From Candidatus Eremiobacterota bacterium (GTDB taxonomy: Bacteria > Vulcanimicrobiota > CADAWZ01 > Ess09-12), in NCBI GenBank assembly GCA_031082125.1, contig JAVHLM010000003.1, positions 124,001 through 188,000 on the forward strand: DNA of 64,000 nt. Reading direction: 5' to 3'. Positions within the stretch are counted from its first letter, which is position 1, and each line of letters starts with the position of its first letter. Under the pieces are notes generated by a model. The model was not told where the DNA came from. It did no database searches and was given only the letters and a program-made list of their open reading frames with translations. This document shows, piece by piece, positions 25,601 to 33,170 of the stretch. A program made the translations under genes and the position numbers.

Positions 25601-27572
25601 CCTGCTTTGCAAGATCGACTTTCTGCAGCCTCTGATAGAGCTTTGCCAGGGCAAGGTGATAATCAACCTCTTCAGGTGAAAGCGCCGAGGCCCTCTGGTA
25701 CTGCTCAATTGCCCGGTTTATCTCATTCACATCTTCATAGGCCTTTGCAAACATATAGCGTGCATGGGCATCATCGGGATTTTCATTGATAACGGCAGCA
25801 AAAAGCCCCGTACCTTTTTCCACTTTGCCTGACTTCATAAGCGCCGAAGCATATTTCATCTTCATCTGCAGATCATCGGGTGAGAGTTCGAAAGCCTTCT
25901 CATAATGGACGAGGGCTTCCTTGTTATCATTCATGGCGATAAGGGCATCACCCATGTCACAGAAGGCTGGCGCATACTGGGGGTTGGCCTTCACTGCCTG
26001 GGTGAAATATTCAAGGGCCTCCTTCATCTGGTTCCGGAAGTGGGCAAAGACCACTCCGAGACCATGGAGCGAAGGAGCATGATCGGGCTGGGTACTGATG
26101 GCCTTCTGAAACTCCTCGTACGCGAAATCGCTTTCCTTGATATCAATGAAAGACATTCCCAGCTCATAATGAGCATCGACAGAACGGGGATCTATCTCCA
26201 GGACCTTGCGGAGCTCAACAATTGCGTCATCAAAGCGGTCAACCTTCTTGTAAATGAGGGCCAGTTCAAGATGGGTCGCCATCTCGCTCGGCTTGAGGTC
26301 GATGGCTTTGTTGAGGTTCTCAATGGCCTCTTTCATCATGTTCTGCCTGGAGTAGGCAAGGGAAAGCTGCTGGTAGTATGACGCCTCGGAAGGTGACAGC
26401 TCAAGCGCCTTCCTGAGCTCCTCAATGGCTTTGGGATAATTGCCGGTCTGGATATATGAGAGACCCAGATTGTAAAAGGCGAAGGCATCCTTCGGGTTGA
26501 GGGCGGCGGCATGGTAGAAATGATTGATAGCCCGCTCATAATTATTGACCCTGAAATAGGCAGTGCCCAGCTGGTAATGGGCATAGGCATCGGCAGGGTT
26601 GATCTTGAGGGCGTTTTCAAGACTGTCTATGGCCTTTTTTGTGTCCCCCATCTGCAGGCAGAGGGAGCCGAGCTGGTAATAGGCCTCAGCGTATTTCGGA
26701 TCGCATTCGATTGCCCTCTCGTATTCCATAATGGCAAAATCAGGACGGTAAATCGCCTCACAGGCCTTGGCAAGCGAAAAATGCACTTCAGGGTTTGACT
26801 TGTCGTAATCAATGGACTTCTGGAAGGCCTTGATGGCCAGCTTATTGTTTCCCTGCTTGAAATATACCCTCCCCAGCCCGTAGTATATCTTGTAGTTATC
26901 GGCATCCAGCTCAAGAGCCCGTTCATACTGTTGCACTGCCAGGGCAATCATGTTCTCTTTTTCATAAGTGATTCCGAGGTTCAGGTAGGCATCGGCATAT
27001 TTGGGGTTTACATTGATGGCACTCTTATACTGCATGATCGAATACTTGTTCTGCCCGAGGGCGGAATAGACATCGCCGGCCTTCACATAGGCTTCCCACA
27101 GCTTCGGGTTGATATCGACGGCCTTTTTGAGGCTCTGCAGCGAGAGCTCGGGCCTGTCAAAGAACTTGTAGGCAAGGCCGAGCTGGTAGTGGGCATAGGC
27201 ATTATCGGGGCTTATCATGATAGGACGCTGGAACTGGCTGAGCGATTCCTCGATGCGCTTCTTGTAATAAATGGCAAAGGAGGGATCCTTGATCCAGTTG
27301 ATAACGGTGGGATCAATATCAAAGGCCTTCTGCCACTCGTCAAGGGCGCGGGCAAGCTCATCCTGCCTGGCGAAAAGGAAGCCCATATGGAGGCGGGCCC
27401 TGGCATGGCGGGTGTTGAGCCTGATGCACTGCTCATAGCCCTTGTATGCCTCGTTGAAATCGTTAGCCTCCTCGAAGGCCATTGCGAGGCCGAAATGGGC
27501 CTCGGGGTCATCGGGATTCAGCTTTACGAGGGTCGAGTATTTCTGGAGAGAATAACTCGCCTTCTCAGCCAT
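22614..27572 (-). CDS. Giant TPR protein with disordered Pro/Glu repeat linker, 1652 aa
   Basis: Residues 1 to about 660 form a long array of canonical TPRs (about 18; for example YAEAYYQLGSLCLQMGDTKK). Residues about 690-1060 are disordered and rich in Pro, Glu, Lys, with five near-perfect copies of a 16-residue repeat (VVEPPEVKEEPLKPEP). More TPR-like helices follow (about 1060-1120 and 1290-1530). The tail is acidic and then strongly basic (RRRRRRKKKRRL). No signal peptide is present, so it is cytoplasmic. AGGAG lies 8 nt before ATG 27570-27572. Two TPR arms joined by a flexible tether suggest a scaffold that bridges partners; none is identified. Confidence 0.9.
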   Translation of the reverse strand: MAEKASYSLQKYSTLVKLNPDDPEAHFGLAMAFEEANDFNEAYKGYEQCIRLNTRHARARLHMGFLFARQDELARALDEWQKAFDIDPTVINWIKDPSFAIYYKKRIEESLSQFQRPIMISPDNAYAHYQLGLAYKFFDRPELSLQSLKKAVDINPKLWEAYVKAGDVYSALGQNKYSIMQYKSAINVNPKYADAYLNLGITYEKENMIALAVQQYERALELDADNYKIYYGLGRVYFKQGNNKLAIKAFQKSIDYDKSNPEVHFSLAKACEAIYRPDFAIMEYERAIECDPKYAEAYYQLGSLCLQMGDTKKAIDSLENALKINPADAYAHYQLGTAYFRVNNYERAINHFYHAAALNPKDAFAFYNLGLSYIQTGNYPKAIEELRKALELSPSEASYYQQLSLAYSRQNMMKEAIENLNKAIDLKPSEMATHLELALIYKKVDRFDDAIVELRKVLEIDPRSVDAHYELGMSFIDIKESDFAYEEFQKAISTQPDHAPSLHGLGVVFAHFRNQMKEALEYFTQAVKANPQYAPAFCDMGDALIAMNDNKEALVHYEKAFELSPDDLQMKMKYASALMKSGKVEKGTGLFAAVINENPDDAHARYMFAKAYEDVNEINRAIEQYQRASALSPEEVDYHLALAKLYQRLQKVDLAKQEYYNIIRIAPDHEEAQEALAELFGEKRVAPKPVKPMEAVSAEAPVAIHGEGHGADLREKIPADARVALPDGLMPGLNEGMFLPSFDDRDFISSPPDLSLELGLTAEAGSPSLKEEPPVRAAAPEAPPAPPPKAEPQPEPQAEPQAEKEPPPVQAKEEALPEPVTFVEPPKVKEEPLKPEPVVEPPEVKEEPLKPEPVVEPPKVKEEPLKPEPVVEPPEVKEEPLKPEPVVEPPEAKEEPLKPEPVVEPPEVKEEPSRPEPFVEPRKEAPVKSAEAPLPERPKAAEPVKEEIDPLLLSAEECLDIPILPDIEMLLKKEAEQEEAKARQAMEEAAKPEPFVEPPKAKEEPVKEKASALPEGIVLPEGFDDIDLEVLSGEQEKAAVKPEPAPVEQEPEAPKLPEAISPFEKGRKLFEEGSFDAAASQFSKIMKHEPQNYRAFYYLGLIEKEKSGAPSAQELFSKAFDLATAQGDDEYVLLALAEKDALREEAAPPSELESPKVPGEEEKAPEAAADKTEPAEPDEVLPFFADDDILELIAEVPSADDEAEKQPPSSRHEGPSGPSEAPLPPVFSEEYSFEKEVASFFDEELLKGISTHEEEPGKESVKSEPAVPRESEEVFSYEKEQAVKQEFQAGLEALVKKNYPKAREHFRKVLDEEGSHIKALEKLAEVEVLLENPAAAIEHIESILASAPSQTHYYCRLLPLYHRTGNSEGVEKAAAAILELPADNPERLKQTVPALLEASLVRQAVDEYKRYISAYPQKADFPLALARLYEQHEKHSLAAVQYQKVLHQKKTPEVFVNLADSYHRMQKFDAEKRMLEEALGIDQKHIEARVRMVALIDRKDDKEAEFKKVRELIGEKDLAGDLKERIVLIEKELGTGPETLPHPEKEQAEEPVSESPREEILFPGDEESAPPSPRPAERRQAGKAGDESALLQEAAEETPVFEIPMLLEIADEIFSDGEAADDTADESDEASGGDDDDSDARRRRRRKKKRRL
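24811..25110 (-). repeat. 48-bp tandem repeat encoding 16-residue Pro/Glu repeats
   Basis: Near-identical 48-bp units begin at 24859, 24907, 24955, 25003 and 25051, with degenerate copies on both sides (24811 and 25099). Each encodes one in-frame copy of EPLKPEPVVEPPEVKE. Copies differ mainly by synonymous changes and E/K or V/A swaps. Because the unit is a multiple of 3, copy-number change would alter linker length without breaking the gene. Confidence 0.95.
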
Positions 27573-27611
27573 TCTATCAACTCCTCACCATGCTCTTTGA
27601 TACAGCTTCCC

Positions 27612-27634
27612 CCCGGCGGCAGGCTCCCGCCGGG
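27612..27634 (-). other. GC-rich hairpin in the leader of the 1652-aa TPR gene
   Basis: Perfect 8-bp inverted repeat cccggcgg (27612-27619) and ccgccggg (27627-27634) with a 7-nt loop, located 40 nt upstream of the TPR start codon and downstream of a TATAAT (complement of 27650-27655). There is no U-tract on either strand, so it is not a simple terminator. It may stabilise or regulate the leader. Confidence 0.45.
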
Positions 27635-27649
27635 ATAAAACTCAGTACT

Positions 27650-27655
27650 ATTATA
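27650..27655 (-). promoter_or_regulatory. Likely -10 element of the 1652-aa TPR gene
   Basis: Minus-strand TATAAT (complement of 27650-27655), 78 nt upstream of the start codon. No good -35 is seen at 16-18 nt (the region is T-rich), so this call rests on the -10 alone. Confidence 0.4.
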
Positions 27656-27806
27656 CAGGAAAAACCACGTAAATTAAACCAGAAGGTATTTCGCTCTCAG
27701 CACCAGGCTTTTTCTGGCATACATAAGAGTCCCCCCTGTGGAGATAATTTCTCCCAGCATTGCCGATTTCCTCCATGAGCTTGCCGGTGAAGGTGAAAGA
27801 GTTGCC

Positions 27807-29960
27807 ATGGAGAATTATCAAAAAGAGAGAGAAAAGGCTTCACACCGGAAGGTTTCAATGGCTCCAGGGAAAACTCCAAAGACCGTCAGAAGGCCTCTTC
27901 TTCCTTTTCTGCTCCTGGGCGTCATGATAGGTTTTCTTGGATACTGGCTGACGACACTGAAAATAGGGCATTACTTCGATATAGCCGGGATTTATGACCA
28001 CTATGAGCGGCAGCTCCTCTACAATCGATTTGAATGGAGGGCTGAGAATAAAAACTACCCTCTCCCGCTCGATGACCGTATCGCCATCATAGCAATAGAC
28101 GACAGGAGCCTTGACAATGATAGGCTGCCCCTTATCTACTGGAACAAGTACTATGTGCCTGTTTTCAGCATGCTTCTTGAAGGCGGCGCCAGGGTTATCG
28201 GCTTTGACGTGTATCAAGGCCTCTCCATTGAGGAATCACTGCAGCAGATTCTCGATGAAAAGGCCTTTGATGCGGCAAAGGAGTACTTGAAAAAGGGCTT
28301 TACTTTTGATGAGTGGCGTGATGACTTACTGCCGGAGCTCCCCATAAGCAAGAAAGACAACGAGCTTGCCATGCTTCTCATGGAGAAGAAAAAGATCATC
28401 CTGCCCTGTCAGGTCCTTTCAGGCAAAGAAATTGTCCGTCCAATCGATCTCATAGCTCTTGCTTCAGGAAGAGAAACATGGGGAGTTGTCACTTTGCCGA
28501 CATTTCCCGATGGCGTGGTCATTTTCAATCAGTTCTCATTTTTATGGAAGCCCCATGCCAACGAAGAAAGAACTGAAGGGAATAAGAGCTCTTCAGCGGA
28601 CGTATCTGAGGAAAACAGCGAAACGCTCTATAGTTTTGCCGTGCGTATCCTTGAGAAATTCAGCGGGAGTTCTCTTGAAATGAAAAGTGACGGTGCCTCA
28701 ATAGGGAAGCTAGGCCTCCCGCTTGACAGCGGCCAGAGGCTCTGGATTAACTACCGGCGACCCGTCGATTATCAGAATGACAAGACCATTGCCTATTCAT
28801 TCATTGATGTCCTGAAAAAGGCCAGCAATAATGACGCTGAGTTCTTCAAAGAGAATTTCGAGGGCAGAATCGTGCTTATAGGTTGCACGAGCCTTGCCAT
28901 GGGAGACATGCATAAAAGTCCCTATATTGATGCCAGTGGCGATTTACTGAAACTGCCCGGCATTGAGATCCACGGACACACGTTGAGCACCATCCTTCAG
29001 CAGGACTTCCTCACCCTCACCCCCCCGGCTTACAGGTGCCTCATTTTTGTTTTTCTCTGCCTCCTCTCAAGCCTTATGGCAGCCCGCACGAGGCCGCTGG
29101 TGGCAGTTATTCTGAACGGGCTCCTCATGGTGACTTATATCGCGATCACCTTCGGGCTCTTTTTTTTCAGAAGCATCTGGGTGGACACCCTCGCCGCCTT
29201 CATCATCATCCCGAACTTTGCGGCCCTCTCCCTTTACCGGTATTATACCGAAGAGCGTGAGAGAGAAAAGCTCAGGAAAATCTTCGGGCGCTATGTGTCG
29301 AAGAACGTGATGGAGGCCATCACCGGCAACCCGAAGCTCCTCGCGCTTGGGGGCTCGCGCAGAAAAGTGACCATTCTCTTCTCAGACATCAACAATTTCA
29401 CGCCCACCTCGGAAGGCCTCACCCCAGAAGAGCTTATCGGCTGCCTTAACAGCTACTTCAAGGAGATGAACGCCATCATTATGAAGTACAACGGCACCAT
29501 CAAGCAGTTTGTCGGCGACGAGATCATGGTCATCTACGGCGCGCCCGTTGACCAGGATGACCAGGCGGTGAGGGCCGTGAACACCGCCCTTGAGATGGTG
29601 GATCGCCTCAACGAGATGAAGGCCGCCGCCCCCACAGGCAAGGCAGGGTTCTACGAGGTCAAGATCGGCATCCACACCGGCGAGGTGGTGGCGGGAAACG
29701 TGGGATCAGAGGACCGCACCGAGTACGCGGCCGTCGGCGACAATGTGAACCTCACGTCACGAATAGAAGGCCTCAACAAGAAACTGGGCACCTTCATCCT
29801 GATCAGTGAGGAAACCTACAGCGAGGTGAATGGAAAAGTCGAGAATGTGGCGTATGTTCCCTTCCCGCCCCAGGAGGTGAAAGGGAAAAAGAAGCTGCTT
29901 ACCGTATTTGAGGTAAAAAGACCAGTTATAGGAGGAAAGAATGAAGAAAATCAGCCTTAG
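27807..29960 (+). CDS. CHASE2-domain class III adenylate/guanylate cyclase
   Basis: 717 residues from ATG 27807 (AAAGAG upstream); a GTG at 27738 would add 23 residues. An N-terminal membrane helix (PLLPFLLLGVMIGFLGYWL) is followed by an extracytoplasmic CHASE2 sensor domain (about 45-390, with IAIIAIDDRSL and GRIVLIGCTSLAMGD). Three membrane helices follow (about 405-485), then a cyclase domain (about 520-690). Metal-binding D527 (FSDINNFT) and D571 (GDEIMVIYG) are present, as are the AVGDNVNLTSRIE transition-state residues, so it should be active. It makes cAMP (or cGMP) in response to an external signal. The next gene, a FecR-like protein, overlaps by 20 nt. Confidence 0.93.
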   Translation: MENYQKEREKASHRKVSMAPGKTPKTVRRPLLPFLLLGVMIGFLGYWLTTLKIGHYFDIAGIYDHYERQLLYNRFEWRAENKNYPLPLDDRIAIIAIDDRSLDNDRLPLIYWNKYYVPVFSMLLEGGARVIGFDVYQGLSIEESLQQILDEKAFDAAKEYLKKGFTFDEWRDDLLPELPISKKDNELAMLLMEKKKIILPCQVLSGKEIVRPIDLIALASGRETWGVVTLPTFPDGVVIFNQFSFLWKPHANEERTEGNKSSSADVSEENSETLYSFAVRILEKFSGSSLEMKSDGASIGKLGLPLDSGQRLWINYRRPVDYQNDKTIAYSFIDVLKKASNNDAEFFKENFEGRIVLIGCTSLAMGDMHKSPYIDASGDLLKLPGIEIHGHTLSTILQQDFLTLTPPAYRCLIFVFLCLLSSLMAARTRPLVAVILNGLLMVTYIAITFGLFFFRSIWVDTLAAFIIIPNFAALSLYRYYTEEREREKLRKIFGRYVSKNVMEAITGNPKLLALGGSRRKVTILFSDINNFTPTSEGLTPEELIGCLNSYFKEMNAIIMKYNGTIKQFVGDEIMVIYGAPVDQDDQAVRAVNTALEMVDRLNEMKAAAPTGKAGFYEVKIGIHTGEVVAGNVGSEDRTEYAAVGDNVNLTSRIEGLNKKLGTFILISEETYSEVNGKVENVAYVPFPPQEVKGKKKLLTVFEVKRPVIGGKNEENQP

Positions 29961-30957
29961 AAAGACTCTCGTGCACTTCCTGTGCATTTCCCTGCTCGCT
30001 TTTCTGGCCCTGATGGGAGAAAAAGCAGCCGCCTGCTACGGAGCCAACGCAGGGATCATTACCGATCTCAAGGGGAAAGTCACCCTCACAAAGCAGCAAA
30101 GAGCAGAAAAAGCGAGGCTTCTGGACTTGCTTCCCCCCGGCGCGAAGCTCTCGGGAGGCAAGCAGACGCGCCTCACCGTCACTTTTTCCAAAGACGGCCA
30201 CACAGAGACTGTCACTGGAGAATTCTATGTGGTGGTCCAGGAAAACAGCCTTAAGATTATAAAAGGAACTGCCATCGCTCCTCCAAAGCCTGACAAGAAC
30301 CCCGTGGGCCTGATACCCCAGGAGGTATCGCTTGCAAGCGCGGGAGCCCTCAGGACAAGAACAGGCCCTTCCTTTGACATCGCCGAGCTCTCGCCACTCT
30401 CACCGGTCAACGAAGAATACATTGACACGCTGCAGCCCACTTTCCGATGGAATTCTTTTGACAAGGGAACAGCCTACAAATTCCTGCTGCTCCATGACAT
30501 GGAGAGCGCCACTAAATTTCCCGGAGTCATAATAAGGGAACAGGGAAAAGTACCCTTTCCCCGTGAATGGGGAGATCTCGTGTATGGCCACCATTATGAA
30601 TGGAAGCTTTCCAACTCCCCGATCTGGGATGAATCCAAAGGGATGACCGAACCCCTTTTCTTCCATATCATCAATAGCGAATTCCTTACCGAGCTCAGGA
30701 AAGCCGAAGAACAGGCGAAACAGCTCTATGAAAAGAATCCCGGAAATCTCTCCCCTTATGTGACCCTCATCTCGCTCTATTTGAATCGCCTTCTTTATAA
30801 CAAGGCCCTCGCAAAAGCACAGGAGCTCGTCGCGAAAAGACCCAATGACCCCAACGTGCACAACCTCCTGGGAGGAATTTATAACGCAATGAATCTGAAG
30901 GACCTCAGTGAAGCCGAGTTTAAAAAAGTCAACAAACTGGAGGCTGGCTCCAAATAA
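29941..30957 (+). CDS. Exported FecR-like protein with C-terminal TPR
   Basis: 338 residues with a signal peptide (LVHFLCISLLAFLALMG, cleavage near AAA-CY). Residues about 38-105 resemble a FecR-type beta domain (GIITDLKGKVTL, LLPPGAKLSGG, YVVVQEN). The centre carries a beta-sandwich segment (PTFRWNSFDKGTAYKFLL) and the last 80 residues a TPR-like helix pair. Start ATG 29941 has GGAGG upstream and lies inside the end of the cyclase gene, so the two are translationally coupled. FecR-like proteins are often encoded beside CHASE2 cyclases and may supply the periplasmic signal; that link is inference. Its stop overlaps the mtnA start by 1 nt. Confidence 0.82.
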   Translation: MKKISLRKTLVHFLCISLLAFLALMGEKAAACYGANAGIITDLKGKVTLTKQQRAEKARLLDLLPPGAKLSGGKQTRLTVTFSKDGHTETVTGEFYVVVQENSLKIIKGTAIAPPKPDKNPVGLIPQEVSLASAGALRTRTGPSFDIAELSPLSPVNEEYIDTLQPTFRWNSFDKGTAYKFLLLHDMESATKFPGVIIREQGKVPFPREWGDLVYGHHYEWKLSNSPIWDESKGMTEPLFFHIINSEFLTELRKAEEQAKQLYEKNPGNLSPYVTLISLYLNRLLYNKALAKAQELVAKRPNDPNVHNLLGGIYNAMNLKDLSEAEFKKVNKLEAGSK

Positions 30958-32000
30958 TGAAACAGCTCATATGGAATGACAAAGAACTCCATATCCTGGA
31001 CCAGCGGAAGCTCCCCCTCACCGAGGAGTACCTCGTCCTTACCGACTACCGCCATGTCATGGAAGCCATAAAGACACTCGCCGTGAGGGGGGCTCCCCTG
31101 ATAGGAGTCACTGCCTCGATGGCGCTCGTGATGGCAGCCAGGGAAATAAGGGAAGACTCCCTTGAAGCCTTTCTTGCCGCGCTCGGCGAAGCCCAGCAGG
31201 CACTACGCTCCACGAGGCCGACGGCAGTCAACCTCATGTGGGCCCTTGACAGGATGATGCAGTGCGCTGAAAAGGCTCCGGGAGGGCCGGAGCTCATTAA
31301 AAAGGCCCTTCTTGCCGAAGCGCTGGCCATATGGCATGAAGATGAGGAGCTTTGCAGAAGGATCGGGGAGGCGGGAGAGGCTCTTATCCCCGACGGGGCA
31401 GGAGTACTCACGCACTGTAATACCGGGAGCCTCGCCACGGCCGGGATAGGAACGGCCCTCGGCGCCATCAGAACTGCAGTGAAGAGGGGGAAAAAGATCC
31501 ATGTCTATGTGGATGAGACAAGGCCACTCCTCCAGGGCGCCCGTCTCACTGCCTGGGAGCTCACCCAGGACGGGATCCCCTTCACCCTTATCAGCGACAA
31601 CATGGCGGGCCACTTCATGCGCAAGGGGAAGATATCTCTTGCCATCACCGGCGCCGACAGGATAGCCGCAAACGGCGACGCGGCCAACAAGATAGGCACT
31701 TACACGGTGGCCCTCCTCTCCCAGGCCCATCATATTCCCTTCTATATCGCAGCGCCCTATTCAACGGTGGACCTCTCCATCGCCACAGGCGACGAGATAC
31801 GCATCGAGGAGCGCAGCAGCGAGGAAGTGACCTCTTTCGGCGGCGTCACCGTCGCACCGCCGGGAGCGAGAGCGGCCAACCCCGCCTTTGATGTGACTCC
31901 CCATGACTTGATTGCCGCCATCGTCACCGACAGGGGCATCATTGAAAAGCCTTTTGAAAGGAACCTCCGCGAGGCTCTCATGGCCGGAAACTCCCGGTGA
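30957..32000 (+). CDS. mtnA: S-methyl-5-thioribose-1-phosphate isomerase
   Basis: 347 residues. It converts methylthioribose-1-phosphate to methylthioribulose-1-phosphate in methionine salvage. Catalytic residues fit: C154 in THCNTGSLAT and D234 in TGADRIAANGD; VRGAPLIG near the N-terminus is also diagnostic. Related ribose-1,5-bisphosphate isomerases and eIF2B subunits share the fold, but length and motifs favour MtnA. The start overlaps the preceding TAA by 1 nt and its end overlaps a GTG start of holA by 4 nt. No other salvage gene is nearby. Confidence 0.94.
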   Translation: MKQLIWNDKELHILDQRKLPLTEEYLVLTDYRHVMEAIKTLAVRGAPLIGVTASMALVMAAREIREDSLEAFLAALGEAQQALRSTRPTAVNLMWALDRMMQCAEKAPGGPELIKKALLAEALAIWHEDEELCRRIGEAGEALIPDGAGVLTHCNTGSLATAGIGTALGAIRTAVKRGKKIHVYVDETRPLLQGARLTAWELTQDGIPFTLISDNMAGHFMRKGKISLAITGADRIAANGDAANKIGTYTVALLSQAHHIPFYIAAPYSTVDLSIATGDEIRIEERSSEEVTSFGGVTVAPPGARAANPAFDVTPHDLIAAIVTDRGIIEKPFERNLREALMAGNSR

Positions 32001-33097
32001 ACCGGGGTCTGCAGGGCGATCGCGGGAACCATATGAATACAGCAGGAGCAGCGCTCAGTTTCGGACAGCTTCTTGAAGGGAAAGAGAAAAAAGGCTCCCA
32101 CCTTTATTACCTTGAAGGCGCTGACGAGTTTCTGCTGAGGGAAGCCCAGCGCCATCTCAAGGCCAGGCTTCTCGATCCCTCCCTCAGCGACTTCAACTAC
32201 TCGAGGATCGTCGGGGCAAAAGATGTCAAAGCCGCCGCAATCAATGCCCTCTGCCAGGAGTTCCCCCTCATGTCCCCGCTCCGCGTCGTGGCTCTCGAAG
32301 AGGTGCAGAAAATGAAGGAGGAGGAGACCGAAAGGCTTGCCTCGTACTTCGCCGATCTGCCGAAAACCACCGTGGTTATTCTTTCCTTTAACACCTCGGC
32401 ACCGCAGAAAGGGAAGAATCCGCTGGGAAAAAAGCTTGAGAGCCTCATCAGGGCAAAGGCAGTGCAGGTGCAGTGCTCCATGGCGGAAAGGGAGGCCGAG
32501 GAATGGATTATAGCCCACCTCAAGCGCTCGGGGTACGAAATACGGCAGGACGCGGCTCTCCTTCTGCGAAAGAGAATAGGGAACGACCTTTGGCTCATCT
32601 CGGAGGAACTCAATAAGCTCAAGGCATACTGCGGGAACCGCAAGATCATCTCGAGAACCGATATAGAATCCATTTCAGCCTATACTCCCCAGGCACAGAT
32701 GTACCATATCACCGATTCCATTATGAGAGGCAACGCCGACGGAGCCCTCAAGGCATTTTATGAGCTCACGGCCACCGAAGAGCCTTCACTTGGCATGATG
32801 AGCTATCTGTTCAGGTTTTTCATGGGAGTCATTGATGCACAGAGGCTTTTCCAGGAGACGGGCTCAGCGCGGGAAGTGGCACGGATCCAGAGAAAATCAG
32901 AGTACGTGGTGAGAAAGAACCTTGAGCTCGCGTCGAGCATCACGGGAAGCCACGTTTACAAGATCGCCGATGCTCTGCTGCAGGCCGACCTCTCAATCAA
33001 GAAGGGCAAGGACAGAAGAATTGTCTTTGAGATGCTCATCATTCACCTCTGCGGGCTCTTCAGGAAAAGGGAGCGTTTCTCCCGGGATGCAGAATAG
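31997..33097 (+). CDS. holA: DNA polymerase III delta subunit
   Basis: 366 residues from GTG 31997, or 354 from ATG 32033; the latter matches the usual N-terminus (family start LYYLEGADEFLLREAQ). HolA opens the beta sliding clamp within the clamp-loader complex. The AAA+-like domain I carries YYLEGADEFLLRE and a middle region with LKLERDL-type helices; the C-terminal collar domain is about 220-350. As is normal for delta, there are no Walker motifs. It overlaps mtnA by 4 nt if GTG is used. Confidence 0.85.
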   Translation: MNRGLQGDRGNHMNTAGAALSFGQLLEGKEKKGSHLYYLEGADEFLLREAQRHLKARLLDPSLSDFNYSRIVGAKDVKAAAINALCQEFPLMSPLRVVALEEVQKMKEEETERLASYFADLPKTTVVILSFNTSAPQKGKNPLGKKLESLIRAKAVQVQCSMAEREAEEWIIAHLKRSGYEIRQDAALLLRKRIGNDLWLISEELNKLKAYCGNRKIISRTDIESISAYTPQAQMYHITDSIMRGNADGALKAFYELTATEEPSLGMMSYLFRFFMGVIDAQRLFQETGSAREVARIQRKSEYVVRKNLELASSITGSHVYKIADALLQADLSIKKGKDRRIVFEMLIIHLCGLFRKRERFSRDAE

Positions 33098-33170
33098 GAC
33101 CATGGCGGAAGGAAAAGTGAGCGACATGGAAGAAGACCATAAGTGATCAGCCTTTCTCCATGGAGTCCCG

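Noticed and set aside
33102-33146. 14-codon ORF (MAEGKVSDMEEDHK) with AGGA upstream, between holA and nnrDE
   Set aside because: Too short to support; could be a leader peptide but shows no attenuator structure.
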